Positions 1-11,170 of a DNA stretch of 64,000 bases are shown piece by piece. Each line of letters opens with the position of its first letter. Within the stretch, counting starts at the first letter, position 1. A model generated the notes under the pieces. That model had not been told where the DNA came from and made no database searches. It saw nothing but the letters and a program-made list of their open reading frames with translations. The stretch is taken from positions 6,484,501 to 6,548,500 of the forward strand of contig CM060173.1 of assembly GCA_030549775.1 (NCBI GenBank), read 5' to 3'. The stretch is from Tamarix chinensis (taxonomy: Eukaryota; Streptophyta; Magnoliopsida; Caryophyllales; Tamaricaceae). The translations under genes were made by a program, and so were the position numbers.

Positions 1-367
1 AAAACACCAGGGATCTGATTTCAAAACAAAAACTGCCCATTCTTCGATAGCCGGATTCAACCTTCCGAGAACCAGCATCTCTCGGCCATCTTTTCCGGTG
101 AGTTTGCGATTACATTCCGTTATTCCTTCGTCGTCGTTGCCGTTTAACCTCAAGTCTCATTCACTTACTCTCCGTGTACTTTTCGAAAATTTGAGGCAAG
201 AAAAGAAAATCTATAGGAATATATGTTATTTTAATCTGTTCGGTGGCTAAATTAAATAAATAAAATAAAATAAAATAAAGCAATAGCTTTCCTCCCCTAA
301 AACTATGGAAGATTCAGAGACGTAAAATTGCCGCAGACATTCAATACATGTATGTATGTATAATGTA

Positions 368-407
<40 letters not shown>

Positions 408-458
408 CATACATAGAGAGAGAGAGAGAGAAGAGAGAGAAGAGAGAGAGAGAGAGAG
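368..458. repeat. (AT)n followed by (GA)n microsatellite
   Basis: About 17 AT units run into an ACATACAT spacer and then an interrupted GA/AAG tract. The corresponding place in copy C (about 32415) has only a short ATGC repeat, so the tract expanded after duplication. Confidence 0.9.
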
Positions 459-745
459 GCGGGTCCCATGAGGAAATCCAACCGCTGCCGACACAAAGTT
501 GAGTTGTTGCGATTTTGAGTGGAAATTCTACCGTTCACCGCGCGTCCAAAAGACTAACATGCTAAGTCTTGGTTCGCCTATACTTGAGTAATTTACTAGA
601 TTCTTTCCTTTGTGATACGCGAATTTAATTTTATATAAAAGTATTAAATAAATTTATAATATATAGTAATAAAGTGTTATTTTCTAAAAATATTAACAAT
701 TAATTTATCATATTTGCTTTGTTTAGAATAAAATAAAAGTCAATG

Positions 746-748
<3 letters not shown>

Positions 749-796
<48 letters not shown>
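749..796. repeat. (AT)n microsatellite
   Basis: A pure run of about 24 AT units that is absent from the matching place in copy C near 33440. Confidence 0.9.
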
Positions 797-800
<4 letters not shown>

Positions 801-1051
801 TACTTGAAGATATATATTTAATTGTTATCTTTAAATTCCCCACATTTTTATGCAACCATAGTAACAGATAAGTGTATTCACAACCAGTTATTTTACCGTG
901 TGACATAGTGAACCCGAACAAATGAAGAACAAAGACCGCATCACATGGGGCAAAACATATTTCATGATAGACGATATATTAAATCATAGATAATTATTGT
1001 TCATTAAAAGTTGCATTAAGAAGCTCTTAGTAAAGTTAACATTTCTACATA

Positions 1052-1315
1052 TTCCCTCTGTTTCCTAAGCTAGGTCCTATAGTTTTTGTAAATTTATTTT
1101 ATACATAAAAAAAATAAGTCATCAAATACTTTATCACTCATATTGCTTTCTATTTTAATTAGCATTTACTAACTAAATTAGAGTATTACGTAGATAAAGG
1201 TAATGAATGTATAGTTACATTAGTTAATATAAGTGACAATATTTTTAAAATTTATTGTTCATTCATGCATGTGTTAAAATATTATAAACGTTTTATTGTG
1301 AAACAGAGAAAGAAA
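1052..1315. mobile_element. Stowaway/mariner-like MITE
   Basis: The left end reads TTCCCTCTGTTTCC. The right end, reverse-complemented, reads TTTCTTTCTCTGTTTC. Both are flanked by TA (1050-1051 and 1316-1317), as expected for Tc1/mariner-type MITEs. The interior is AT-rich and non-coding. The same element is present in copy C at about 33663-33885, so it predates the duplication. The termini are imperfect, so the family call is moderate. Confidence 0.5.
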
Positions 1316-2593
1316 TACATAATTAAATTATCATCATGAAAGTAAAAATACCTGTTTAATATCTTCTAATCTTATTAAACTATTCCTATTTTTACTTTGT
1401 TTAAAGCTGCAAGAACGAAAATATAATGTGTAAAAAATCACATGTTGATAGGCGTTATAGGTTTCTTTCAAAGAATTCTCACATGCCACCTATAGCCAAG
1501 AAGAATAAGCAATCTTTTCCATGGAGGAAGTTGGATCTAAACACCGTATCAACTCCATCATCACGTCAGATACTTTTGCCGCTTGTGCTTGTATCAGAAA
1601 TTTTTATCGAACGAGGTGATCAATCAAACTCTAAATCATAATTTAAACTCAGTCGCGTAGTTTTGTCGATCTTTAAACCATTAATTTTGATTAAATATTT
1701 GAATGAATTTATTATGAAATGGAGTGATTTAGTTTGGATAAATCAAAAACCAGATCATCTTATCAAACTTGAATATTCACCACTTGTGTTGGCCGAAGGA
1801 TAAACAATAGCAGGACTTAAAGAAGAGGACTTGAATCATGAATCTTTAATTTGGTAATTTTTACAGGAAGGAATGATATGTGGATCAAGAATCTCTTATT
1901 ATCGGACTGAAAACTTTATTAAATCTAATTATCCCCATGCATCGGCATAATTGTAGCTGTTTTATCCCCATGAAAACTTTAGATTATCGAGGACCTTACT
2001 CTCTTAATTACTTGCAGTGTTACTATTAATTAACTTTTCACCCAGTCATTTATGCGCTACCTTTCACATGCTTTAAGTTATTATGCCAGTGGGAATGCTA
2101 GCGAAAACGGTGCACATATGGATTATATGTCACATCAAATGATTGATATATTTCTGCGACCGAATTGCTTTTATTTTTGAAAAGAAGTATCAATAAGAGG
2201 AGTTCTTATGTGGCGGTTACCGAGGGCGTCGTCACAAAAAAAAAAAAAATACGCCGTCGTCACGAGGCTTTACTGGAACAAACTAATAAAAGGCATAAAC
2301 GTAGAAGTCATCTTAGAAATTAATTGCATTCCGAAAAAAGATCTCAATATCGTATTCGTCTAGAAGAAAATTAAAAAATTTATTTTTATTATAAAATGGA
2401 ATCTCCCAGGGTCGGAGTAGCTCCCATCTCAGGAAGACATGTGGCATTTTGTCTCGTTTCGTTGATCATCTCTCTCTCTCTCACGCACGGAGAGAGCAGT
2501 CTTTGGCGGTTGAACCTCCTTACGGGTCAGGTTTAGACGAGTAAAAGGAAGGTACTCGTCTTATCTTAAAAATTGACCGTCATCAATTTCAAA

Positions 2594-2699
2594 CAGTAAT
2601 GAGATTCCATTTTATTATTACCAATCTAGTATTCCATCCTAACTTCTTCCTTTTTTTATATTTATTTATTGGTAATAATAAAATGGAATCTCATTACTG
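2594..2699. repeat. Perfect 32-bp inverted repeat (fold-back MITE-like)
   Basis: The arms 2594-2625 and 2668-2699 are exact reverse complements (CAGTAATGAGATTCC at the outer ends), separated by a 42-base loop. Part of the arm word (AAAATGGAATCTC) also occurs at about 2394, where copies A and B stop matching. A short transposon-derived hairpin is the simplest explanation. Confidence 0.7.
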
Positions 2700-3539
2700 T
2701 GCGTTCTATTGTTGACTGGTGTATCCCGCTGCTCGCTGAGATCATGCGTATTCAATTTACAATATTTTTACAGCTATTCCGTTAAAATATGAATCCCACA
2801 TGTAATCCTTACGTAGGTGGGTGGGAGCCATAATTTTACAATAGTTGTAACAATATTGAAATTATGAATGGGTTGTATGTAAGCCTAGGAGGATTGCTTG
2901 ATCGACAAAGAATGGTTGCAAAAATTCTGTTGTAATCCTAACTATCCTTGATCGACAAACCGTTACTACAGCCGCACCGACACTACTACGTTTCTTTCCT
3001 CCTACACCCCCCCCCCCGGCATCCCCACCTCCCCGGACTATATGTTCGCGTAAGCTAGTTTACACGCATGGTTTTAGGGATTAATTACCTTGTGAAGGAA
3101 ACACGCGATGAAGCTTTTTTAATTAAAGTCGGTACATGACACAAAAAAAAAAAAAAAAAGAAGCGACGGTGGGTTGGTGAGTCGATTTGCAAGTATATAT
3201 TAATTGTAACTCACTGCAGTTGGTGAAAATTAATTACCTTTTTTTTTTAATCATTCTAAGATGTACTTCCCACGTGTGGTATTGGCAAACAATATATTAC
3301 TTTCTCGGTTTTAAAAAAAACTTTTTAATATAAATTTTTTATTTTGAACTGAAAATTCTTTTTACAAAAATTAATATTTATTTTGATCTTTATCCCTACT
3401 TTATTTTTCTTCTTCTGTACATGAACTGTTGGCGATTAATTCTTCTCTTGCACCAAAACGTGAAATCCCTCGTCCCTAAGGCCTCCAACCTGTTTGTCCG
3501 ACGGTCTTGGTTGGAGGAAGGTAAATTACGTTGATCAAA
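2700..3539. other. Non-coding spacer
   Basis: No gene is seen. The stretch holds a poly-C run near 3006-3018, poly-A near 3143-3159 and a few AT-rich blocks. It lies between copy A and copy B of the segmental repeat. Confidence 0.6.
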
Positions 3540-3700
3540 TGGTTAAAAATATAGCGATCCAGTGTTCATAATATCCAGAAGGAGTTAGTCCCATATTAAA
3601 GAGTTGAAACTTCCGCAGTGTAACTGTCATAAAATTCAAACCTAAGACATTTTGTAACAACTAATCATGTCTTGATCGTTAAGCTACGCCCGTGCGGGTG
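3540..3700 (-). mobile_element. Possible tRNA-derived SINE
   Basis: On the minus strand the sequence has an A-box-like TAGCTTAACGATC near 3676-3688 and a B-box-like GGTTTGAATTT near 3635-3645, in the order and spacing of an RNA polymerase III promoter. The A-box end is followed by AT-rich DNA with no obvious tail. I could not define target duplications, so this is tentative. Confidence 0.35.
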
Positions 3701-3897
3701 CGATTAATTCTTCGGTTCATGCATTTCCAACGCATCAATTTTCTTGTTCACGTCTATCACGTCTACACCCCCCCACCTCCCCGAGAATCGATCACGTCTG
3801 CAGCCCCACCCTCCCCCCTTCCCATGAATATCAAATCAATCCCCATCAAACGTGTGCTCGCGACCCAGTCCGCAAGTAGCGACGATCAGCCAACCGG

Positions 3898-4176
3898 CAA
3901 GGATCAACGATATAATAAAGACAACTTTGCTTATACCTTTTTTTGATGAATATGCTTAAACGTCGTTTAAGCGTGTCTTTCTGATCAACTAGTTTTCAAA
4001 CCCTGGCGGGTCCCATATACTACCATGCTAAGTCTAGGTTCGCCTTACTTGATTAATTTACTAGATTCTTTTCCATCTGATACACAGATTTAATTTTATA
4101 TAAACTATCAATTAAGTTTATAATATATAGTAATAAAGTGTTAGTTTCTAAATATATGTAACAATTAAGGTTCTAA
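3898..4176. repeat. Segmental repeat, copy B (left part)
   Basis: Matches 33150-33400 in copy C, including CCCTGGCGGGTCC and ACTACCATGCT, and also 536-690 in copy A. The match breaks at 4176, where the long-TIR element begins, and resumes at 22833 with sequence that lies about 1 kb further on in copy A. DNA was therefore lost at the insertion site, or copy B already lacked it. Confidence 0.7.
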
Positions 4177-4617
4177 AGTAATTATTAAAAGTAATTTTAG
4201 ATTAAAATAAGTGTTTGGTTTTACTTCTAAAAATTTATTATAGAAAAGTAATTAATCAAAATTAATTTCTAAAAGTAATAAATCAAAAGTAAATTTTAGC
4301 TCCTTTTAAAAATAACTTCTACTTTGTAAAATTTTTTCACGGTACGTCATGTGTTTAAAAAAAAAATTCATAAATAAGCCTCCCCTTGCCCCAACCCAGA
4401 GTCTCATTCCATTTTGCTGTCATCTCCATTTTTGGCCAGTCTTTCGTTTCCATTTTTGGTCACTGTCGTCTCTATTTTTGGTTGGCCTCGTCTCCATTTT
4501 TGCTGCTGGACTCGTATCATCTATCTCTGCTGCTCACACTTTCTCCATTTTTGCTACTTGCAGTTGCCATCTCCATTTTTGCAGCTTCCATCTAACGTCG
4601 TCTCCATTTGATATCTA
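4177..4617 (+). repeat. Left arm of the long terminal inverted repeat
   Basis: Contains repeated CTCCATTTTTG words, and its reverse complement matches 22387-22832 over nearly its full length (for example GACGTCATG-like and GCCTCC words near 4346-4384). Compared with the right arm it lacks about 35 bases just inside the outer AAGGTT end. The CACTA element begins 11 bases beyond this arm. Confidence 0.75.
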
Positions 4618-4659
4618 TAAGATATACACACTACTACAGAAACAGGAAATAATAACGGG

Positions 4660-4982
4660 ACATTAATAACGGTGGTTCGAAAACCGTCGTCAAATGCGTG
4701 AAAATTAATGCGCGGGAAGTTTTAATAACGGTTGTAGGTAATAACCGTTATTAAAAGTGCAAAGTGAAATTTTGCACGGCCATTTTAATAATGGTTCATA
4801 TAAAAACATTATTAAAACATGATTTAATAACGGTTCAAACAAGAACCGTTGTCAAAATTTTCAATGTTTTAATAACGGTTCCTGTAAGAACCGTTATTAA
4901 ATCATGTTTTAATAACGGTTTCTATAAGAACCGTTATTAAATCATGTTTTAATAACGGTTTCTATAAGAACCGTTATTAAAA
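4660..4982. repeat. CACTA left subterminal repeats
   Basis: TTTAATAACGGTT and its partner AACCGTTATTAAA recur about a dozen times in both orientations. In CACTA elements such subterminal motifs are the binding sites of the TNPA-type protein. Here each pair can form a short hairpin around about 6 central bases. Confidence 0.85.
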
Positions 4983-5283
4983 CTTCCTTTTATTTCATTC
5001 TGTTATGTTTCGTGCCAAAAATTTCAGACTCTGCCGCTTCTCTCTCGTACTCTCTTTCTCTTGCAAACCCTTGCACCACCGCTCCGGTTCCTCTAAATTA
5101 AGGGAAACCGTCGCACCGCCATCTCTCCACCACCCATCTGCCATTGTTGGCTTTCCATGTGCGTGGTGTCATTCTTGCTAACGTAGCCAGCACTTGTACT
5201 TCGTCGTTGCCGTTCTCAACTTGCACGTCGTCACTCCCTTTACGTATGTGTTTGTTCTTCCCTCATTGCTTAATTTGTCTCTA

Positions 5284-5286
<3 letters not shown>

Positions 5287-5367
<81 letters not shown>
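5287..5367. repeat. (AT)n microsatellite, about 40 units
   Basis: Uninterrupted AT dinucleotides inside the CACTA element. The tyrosine/isoleucine reading frames across it on both strands are artefacts. Confidence 0.95.
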
Positions 5368-5370
<3 letters not shown>

Positions 5371-5805
5371 GCATGCATGTTGCTACAGGGTTGTGTTTGT
5401 TTGTTATTGTAAAATTGCGGTTTGTTATTCGAAAATCTGTTGTTTGATGTGTTGGTGAAAAATTTTGCTGTCCTTTTTTTATTGTGGCCGAGACCTTTAC
5501 ACATATATATATATAAATGTGTTTATAATATATTTTATAAAAATATGTATTATTATTTTAAGAGAATCCACAAGCTTAAAATATATATTATTATCATAAG
5601 ATATGTACGTTCTAAGTATAAAATTAAGGTGTATATATATATTTTTAGCACTCACATTATTATGCAGATATGTATTTATATGCTTTTTTTAATATATATT
5701 TTGTAAGACGTGTATTTATATTCCATAAAATGTGTGTTTATATGTGTTCTATTATATGTATATATATTTATATATAAGATGTGTATATATAATCTAAAAT
5801 AATTG

Positions 5806-5970
5806 TGGTTAGGGTTAGGGTTAGGGGAGGGTTAGCTATAGGTTTAGGATCATTATCTTATGAGGTTTAGTGTTAGTTTTTATTATAATTTATTAGGGGT
5901 AATTATTGTTAGGGTTAGGGTTAGGGGGAGGGTTAGGGTTAGGGGGAGGGGGAGGGTTAGAGTTAGGGTT
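5806..5970 (+). repeat. Interstitial telomere-like TTAGGG block
   Basis: GGGTTAGGGTTAGGG and degenerate forms (GGGGGAGGGTTAG) occur in two clusters, 5811-5837 and 5909-5968. The unit is the 6-base TTAGGG form, not the usual plant TTTAGGG. It lies inside the transposon, so it need not mark an old chromosome end. Confidence 0.75.
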
Positions 5971-6105
5971 TATCGTTTATTATACTAAATATAAACAAGG
6001 GCTATAGGGAAAAATCCTAAGGATAAGGGTATTGTGGGGAAAAGTTAAGGAGGTTGGTTGGGCATCGGTGTTGTGATAAAAATTAAATAGAGATGAATAA
6101 TTGTG

Positions 6106-6107
<2 letters not shown>

Positions 6108-6141
<34 letters not shown>

Positions 6142-6167
6142 CATATAGGATTTATTAGGTTGTACTA

Positions 6168-6237
<70 letters not shown>
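6108..6237. repeat. (TAA)n and (AT)n microsatellites
   Basis: About ten TAA units at 6108-6139, then about 30 AT units at 6176-6235. Confidence 0.9.
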
Positions 6238-6241
<4 letters not shown>

Positions 6242-6504
6242 TCTACTTGATTTTACTATGCGTAGCTTGAATGATTTGATGATAGTTTAATGTTTAGCCA
6301 GTTTGTTAAATATATAACTAAAGATTATGTCCTTATTTTAAATAGTTTGATGTTGTTAGGTTTATATAGTTGGTTAAGATCTGGTAGAATATATTTATGA
6401 TTTGTCTAGCTAGTTGAAGATCAGTTTACATATTCTGTAATTTAGATCCTTTCTAGAACAACCTTGATGATAAGATTTAGTGGTTCTCATTTGTAGGTAG
6501 TGAG

Positions 6505-6957
6505 ATGACATACCCTCCACCGTATTTTCATATGGCGCCACATATAGATGTACGGACTCATGTGATATGGTTATATGACAACCTATGTCATTTGTACACG
6601 AGTGGCTCATCCTATCACTCCTTCCATTTCAGATCTTATCACCTTCTGTTGACCCTGCCTCAGATAGAGCCGTGGGCGTCGATTACGTCTACTTTTTTGC
6701 AGTGGTTTGTCTACCACACTGATGCACCACACCTGAGATTTATTGAGGGTGAGCTGTTTGCTAGAGAGTATGATAGGATATCGAGAGAACTGATGGTCAT
6801 CGATGATGAGTGGAGGTATCAGCATAGCTTGCCTCGGAGTATCCACCCCGGTTACTCTAGAGTATCCGTGAGTAGACTCTCTTGCAATGATGTTAGGGAT
6901 CAAATGATATATCGTGATGAGTGGACTTTTAGAGTTATAGTTTTTAGTCGGGCTTGA
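6505..6957 (+). CDS. Unknown 150-residue ORF in the CACTA element
   Basis: The frame is open for 150 codons from ATG at 6505 to TGA at 6955. TTTGTAG at 6491-6497 just upstream is a possible splice acceptor, so this could be a last exon. The protein is rich in His, Tyr, Ser and Arg, with no membrane span, no Cys-His motif and no repeat. It does not look like any domain of the usual CACTA proteins that I know. It sits where some CACTA elements carry an extra 5' gene or captured host sequence. Codon use is mixed and not biased to AT like the surrounding DNA, which favours a real or formerly real gene. The function is not known. Confidence 0.4.
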   Translation: MTYPPPYFHMAPHIDVRTHVIWLYDNLCHLYTSGSSYHSFHFRSYHLLLTLPQIEPWASITSTFLQWFVYHTDAPHLRFIEGELFAREYDRISRELMVIDDEWRYQHSLPRSIHPGYSRVSVSRLSCNDVRDQMIYRDEWTFRVIVFSRA

Positions 6958-7218
6958 CGAGGCTATCGGGGGATTTAGTTTTAGGGATATGAGTTTTAGT
7001 TTTTTAGGTATTTGAGTTGTAGCAACATTTTGATGTATATAGTGTTGCTATTGCTTAAATCCTATAGTATGTATATCTTTTGTAATTTGAACTATTAATT
7101 GTACAATATTTTTCTACGTATGTATGTATGTATGTATATATATGAACTCTTTGTAAGTATGAGGAGTTTCATTGATCAGCATTAATATAATTTTGGAAAC
7201 TTGTTAGCATGATTCGTG

Positions 7219-7249
<31 letters not shown>

Positions 7250-7370
7250 CAACATGATACATTTGAGATTAATTCTTTCTAAGCATGAGTGATCAGAGAA
7301 TTATTAAACTTATAATTCAATTGATTTTTAATAATTACTTTCATGTGGGATATATCTAGATTCAAAAACT

Positions 7371-7730
7371 ATGGATCGGAAATGGTTGTTTGCAAATCGT
7401 CTGTCTAGAGAATATAACGAAGGAGTGGAGTTTTTCATCAAGTTTGCAGTTGAACATGCTCGGGACTCTAGTAGAATAGTCTGTCCTTGTTTGAAGTGTG
7501 CTTATATTCAGCGTGTCAACGCTAATGATTTGAGAGATCATTTATTTGTGTATGGAATTGATACAAGTTACACTTGTTGGATATGGCATGGGGAAACAGA
7601 GTCTAAATATGAAAATGACGATGTTAGGAGGGATAGTAGTGGATCATCATTTGATAACTATGAGGGACATTCGTTAGAGGAGATGACTCAAAAGGTTGAG
7701 GAAAGTGTTCGGGATTGTCCAAAAATGTAA
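7371..7730 (+). pseudogene. TNP2 transposase, 5' part (transposase-associated domain)
   Basis: From ATG 7371 the frame encodes MDRKWLFANRLSREYNEGV, then residues with CPCLKCAY and TCWIWHGE. This is the N-terminal transposase-associated, zinc-ribbon-like domain of plant CACTA TNP2 proteins. An acidic linker follows. The frame is then cut at codon CPK-M by the LTR element at 7726. Removing that element and one copy of its AAAAA duplication joins this frame exactly to the continuation at 13928 (CPK-MFEKLLNESEKPLYCDC). The insertion is therefore later than the coding phase of the gene. The domain would bind DNA in the nucleus. Confidence 0.85.
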
Positions 7731-8399
7731 CACCCTCAAATTTACTATTGAAAAATTTTGTTTAATTAAAAGGGTTTAGCGGAAGCAAAAAGATAAAACC
7801 GTAAACTTGGGGGCATTACCGCCACACTTAGTACCAGATCGGTTCACTCCTACCGTTCCAGTACTAAGTGCTAGGGCTAAATAAAGTTAACATTAAACAC
7901 GAATCATTAATAAAACACATGTCATATAGAAATCAGAGTGCGATTTAGGGTTACAAACCAAGATTACGTGACTAGAGTTTTTCAAAACATAAAGAATAGT
8001 ATGATAGCACAACTAAATATGATAAAACAGGGTCAAATAAAGGAAACAGAGTCCGGCCGAGTCGCTCTCGATCCACAAGTCAGGTTTAGGCTCATCGCTC
8101 AGCCCATCCGATGCCTCGTAAGTGTCGTAGGCATCGAAGACATCGTCCCCTACCTGCACAAGCTCAAACGAGTCTTCTGCTCGTGGGAATGAGCAGCACC
8201 CATGAAACGGGTGATTAGTACGCTACGTACTGAGTAAGGTAACAGACGCACTAAGGTCCAAATACACAGAGATGCATGACATAGCAGACATAGCATAATT
8301 ACGTAGGTAGCATGCAATAACACAGATAAACAATACCGGTTATGAACCAGATAACTTTTTCATCAGATCTTTGATAATTATAATCGATTCACGTCATAG

Positions 8400-8765
8400 T
8401 CTTTATCAGTCCATGTGAGTGCGGGAACCCCACTATTATAGTCGGTGGAACGGTCACGAGGGCCATGCCCTGCCACTATTATAGCCGGTGGACCGGTCAC
8501 GAGGGTAACATACCCTACCACTATTATTTACCGGTGGACCGGTCTGGCCCCGACTCACAAGGTGTTCCACTATAAATATTCGTATCTTTCCCATGTCTTA
8601 TCATTATTATGATTGGTTTGTTGAGCACGGAATCCCCCACTATTATAGCTGGTGGAACGGTCACAGGGGCACATGCCCTGCCACTATTATAGCCGGTAGA
8701 CCGGTCACGAGGGTAACATACCCTGCTACTATTATTTGCCGGTGGACCGATCTGGGTCCGGCTCA
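8400..8765. repeat. CACTATTATAGCCGGTGG tandem units in the LTR
   Basis: At least six units of about 55-60 bases contain CACTATTATAGCCGGTGG(A/C)CGGTC. They form two blocks, each closing with a longer TCTGG(C/G)(C/T)C word. The same pattern recurs at 43195-43550 and 45365-45735, so it is a family trait. Confidence 0.8.
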
Positions 8766-8934
8766 ACAACTTCCACTTTACGTGATTAATGTCTTAAGTA
8801 TCTTATTTAAAATCTCTCACCATGGACATGTACGAATCATTCTCTTTATACTTCACACCTCACAAATAATAAAATTCCACAATCATAATTACACTTTAAT
8901 CAATAAATACACATGACAACACAAAAACTCTAAG

Positions 8935-9560
8935 CAGCCATAACCAACCCTAATTGTCCACACCAAACCTTGGTTAACCACTCCAAACCCTATTTTACCA
9001 TAACAACCATAATTAGCCATTTCAAACCTTAATTAACCACAACAAATCACAATTAGCTACTCCAACCCTATTTAATCACAACGATTCAGAGTTAATCACT
9101 CTAAACCCTAATTCTGCCTCCGCCATACCCTTATAATACTCCACGTACTATTTTCCGTCCAAAATAGTTCAAACACCCAAATAATACTTGCATTACCTTC
9201 CTTACATCCCAAATCAACCTTTCATACGTAAATTTCGCTCCCATGCAAACTTTACACATCCCATTCAACCTCTTGAACTTTTCACACAAACCCTAAATCC
9301 CATACAATCATTAACTCCCATGCAAAACCCTAACTTCACTGTGCAAACCCTAATACCACCATGCAAACCCTAATACCACCATACAACCATTAATACCACC
9401 ATGCAACCATTAATACCACCATACAAACCCTAATGACACCATACAACCATTAATACAAACCCTAATACCACCATGCAAACCCTAATACCACCATACATCC
9501 ATTAATAACACCATGAAACCATTAATACCACCATACAAACCCTAATACCACCATGCAAAC
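8935..9560. repeat. CAAACCCTAATACCACCATG minisatellite
   Basis: From about 9340 the 20-base unit CAAACCCTAATACCACCATG repeats about ten times with variants (CAACCATTAATACCACC). The preceding 400 bases are looser ACCCTAATTA-rich degenerate copies. The unit contains the plant telomere word AAACCCTA, but it is not a telomere array. Confidence 0.75.
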
Positions 9561-11010
9561 CCTAGATTTCGTCATACAAAACCCTAAATTCAGTCCACAC
9601 AAAACCAAAGATCCATCCATACCAAACCCTGGATTCAAACCATATAAAACCCAAAGATTTGTCCATATAATACAATTGATTAAATTCCCCCATTCATAAC
9701 CACAAATTAGATTCTTCCATACAAGATCATGAGATAGATTCTTCCACATAAAATCATAAATTAGAATCCCCCATATAAACCATAAATTAGATTATCCCAT
9801 GTAACATCGTATATTACATTCTCCCATACAAAATCATCCAAACCATAAATTAGATTCTCTCATACAAAACCATAAGTTAAACTCTCCCACACAAAACCAT
9901 AAAAATCATAAATCAGATTCTCCCACACGAACCCTAGAATTCTCTATTTTATTCTTCCACTCATAAATCATTAAAATAATTAGGTCAACTCACCTCCCTT
10001 GGTCAATCTATTTCCCCATCCTTCTTTTTAATCCTTTCTCCCACACAAAACACATCAACTCCCTCACATGCATGCCTTACAGGATCACGACACATATCAT
10101 CACATATACATAATACATATGCCATGTAAACACACCACACATACTTTAACTCCATGTCATGCCACACACGACATAATTGATAATGATAAACATAGGGTAC
10201 GTAGCATGTGAAGCACATAATACATATAGACATACAAAAGGCCTTAGTTACGTCCTTACCTAAAGCGACGCCGGGCTTGGAGCACGCTCCTACAACTCCT
10301 TAGGGTTTTGGTTAGGTTCACCTATAAAAGGGAAAATACTAAGTATTAGTTTCCCTCAAAAGTACCATCATCCCTTATTTTAGTCTAAGATTAGGATTAT
10401 TATTATTAAAGAGAGTATTATACGAAAACTAGGGTTTTTATCTTAAAAATAGTTTACTAAATATTACTAGTCAAAAATATGTTTATTTTAATATTTATTG
10501 TTACACTTATATTATTAAACCCGTTAGCTTTACTCTTATAATAGTAGTATTCATGTTAACTATTAGTAAAGTAGTGATAATAATAATAACACTAATAATA
10601 GTAACGCTAATGTTTATAGTGCTAGAAGCCTAATATTTTTTTAAGACTAAGGTTAACTATAGTGTTAGGATTCGAATAATAATATAATAATTGCAATATC
10701 AACAAAGTACTATTATTCCTAAAGATAATAACTATAAAGTTCATATTTTGGATAATAATGACTTAAGGGTTTAAAAGTTTATATTAATAAAATTAATGAT
10801 GGACAAGGTCACCATTAACAATATTAGTAAGGAAATAAGGATAATGATAATGGTAGTACTAATAGTGATAATAACAATATTACTAAAATACTTTTGGTTT
10901 AAGTAATAATAACAATAATAGTGTCATTAATAATAGAAATAATAATACTAATAGTAATAGTAATAACAATGATAATAGTAATATAAGATTTCAAATGTCT
11001 ATCACATACA
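9561..11010. other. Internal part of the LTR-like element, AT-rich
   Basis: No gene is seen. 9600-10010 keeps a degenerate CCATA(C/T)AAAACCATAAATTAGATTC repeat pattern. From 10380 on, AAT/TAG trinucleotide-rich DNA predominates. A short conserved-looking stretch, CTATAAAAGGG near 10321, could be a TATA box (CTATAAAA) of the LTR. Confidence 0.4.
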
Positions 11011-11104
11011 GTAGTAAGCAGGGGCGGAGCTAGGGGGTTTTCATGGTGTCACGGGACACCATGAAAATTTAGTTAAATATATTTTTGTGCCTTTCATTAT
11101 CAAA

Positions 11105-11170
11105 AGCTGCACTTGGCTCAGTGGATAGGACACCGTGTAAATGTGGAAAGGATGTGGGTTCAAGCCTCAT
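11105..11170 (+). other. tRNA-like Pol III box pair inside the hAT element
   Basis: TGGCTCAGTGG (11113-11123) fits a tRNA A box, and GGTTCAAGCC (11157-11166) fits a B box 33 bases later. Either a tRNA-derived SINE fragment was captured or the element evolved from one. No full cloverleaf is evident. Confidence 0.4.

Larger units (their letters stand above)
1..2370. repeat. Segmental repeat, copy A
   Basis: This non-coding stretch recurs twice more. Its first 1650 bases match 32133-34260 (copy C), starting with the shared words GGATTCAAC and CATCTCTCGGCCATC. Its last 650 bases (from TTTAGTTTGGATAAATC at about 1729) match 22838-23490 (copy B). Copy A therefore carries both halves. Insertions and SSRs differ between copies. 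No convincing coding sequence is seen; the reading frames here are short and low in complexity. Confidence 0.75.

Noticed and set aside
4349..4666. 105-codon frame with repeated Ser-Ile-Phe in the left TIR arm
   Set aside because: It arises from the CTCCATTTTTG repeat of the arm, is open in three frames at once, and is not conserved as protein in the right arm.
5178..5504. Reading frames over the (AT)n tract on both strands
   Set aside because: Alternating Tyr-Ile codons from a dinucleotide repeat; the frames exist on both strands and have no other content.
5806..5970. True chromosome end
   Set aside because: The block is short, degenerate and lies inside a CACTA element with DNA continuing on both sides.
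8400..8765. CRISPR-like array
   Set aside because: The units are imperfect, the spacers are themselves repeated and the sequence is a plant LTR; it is a tandem repeat.
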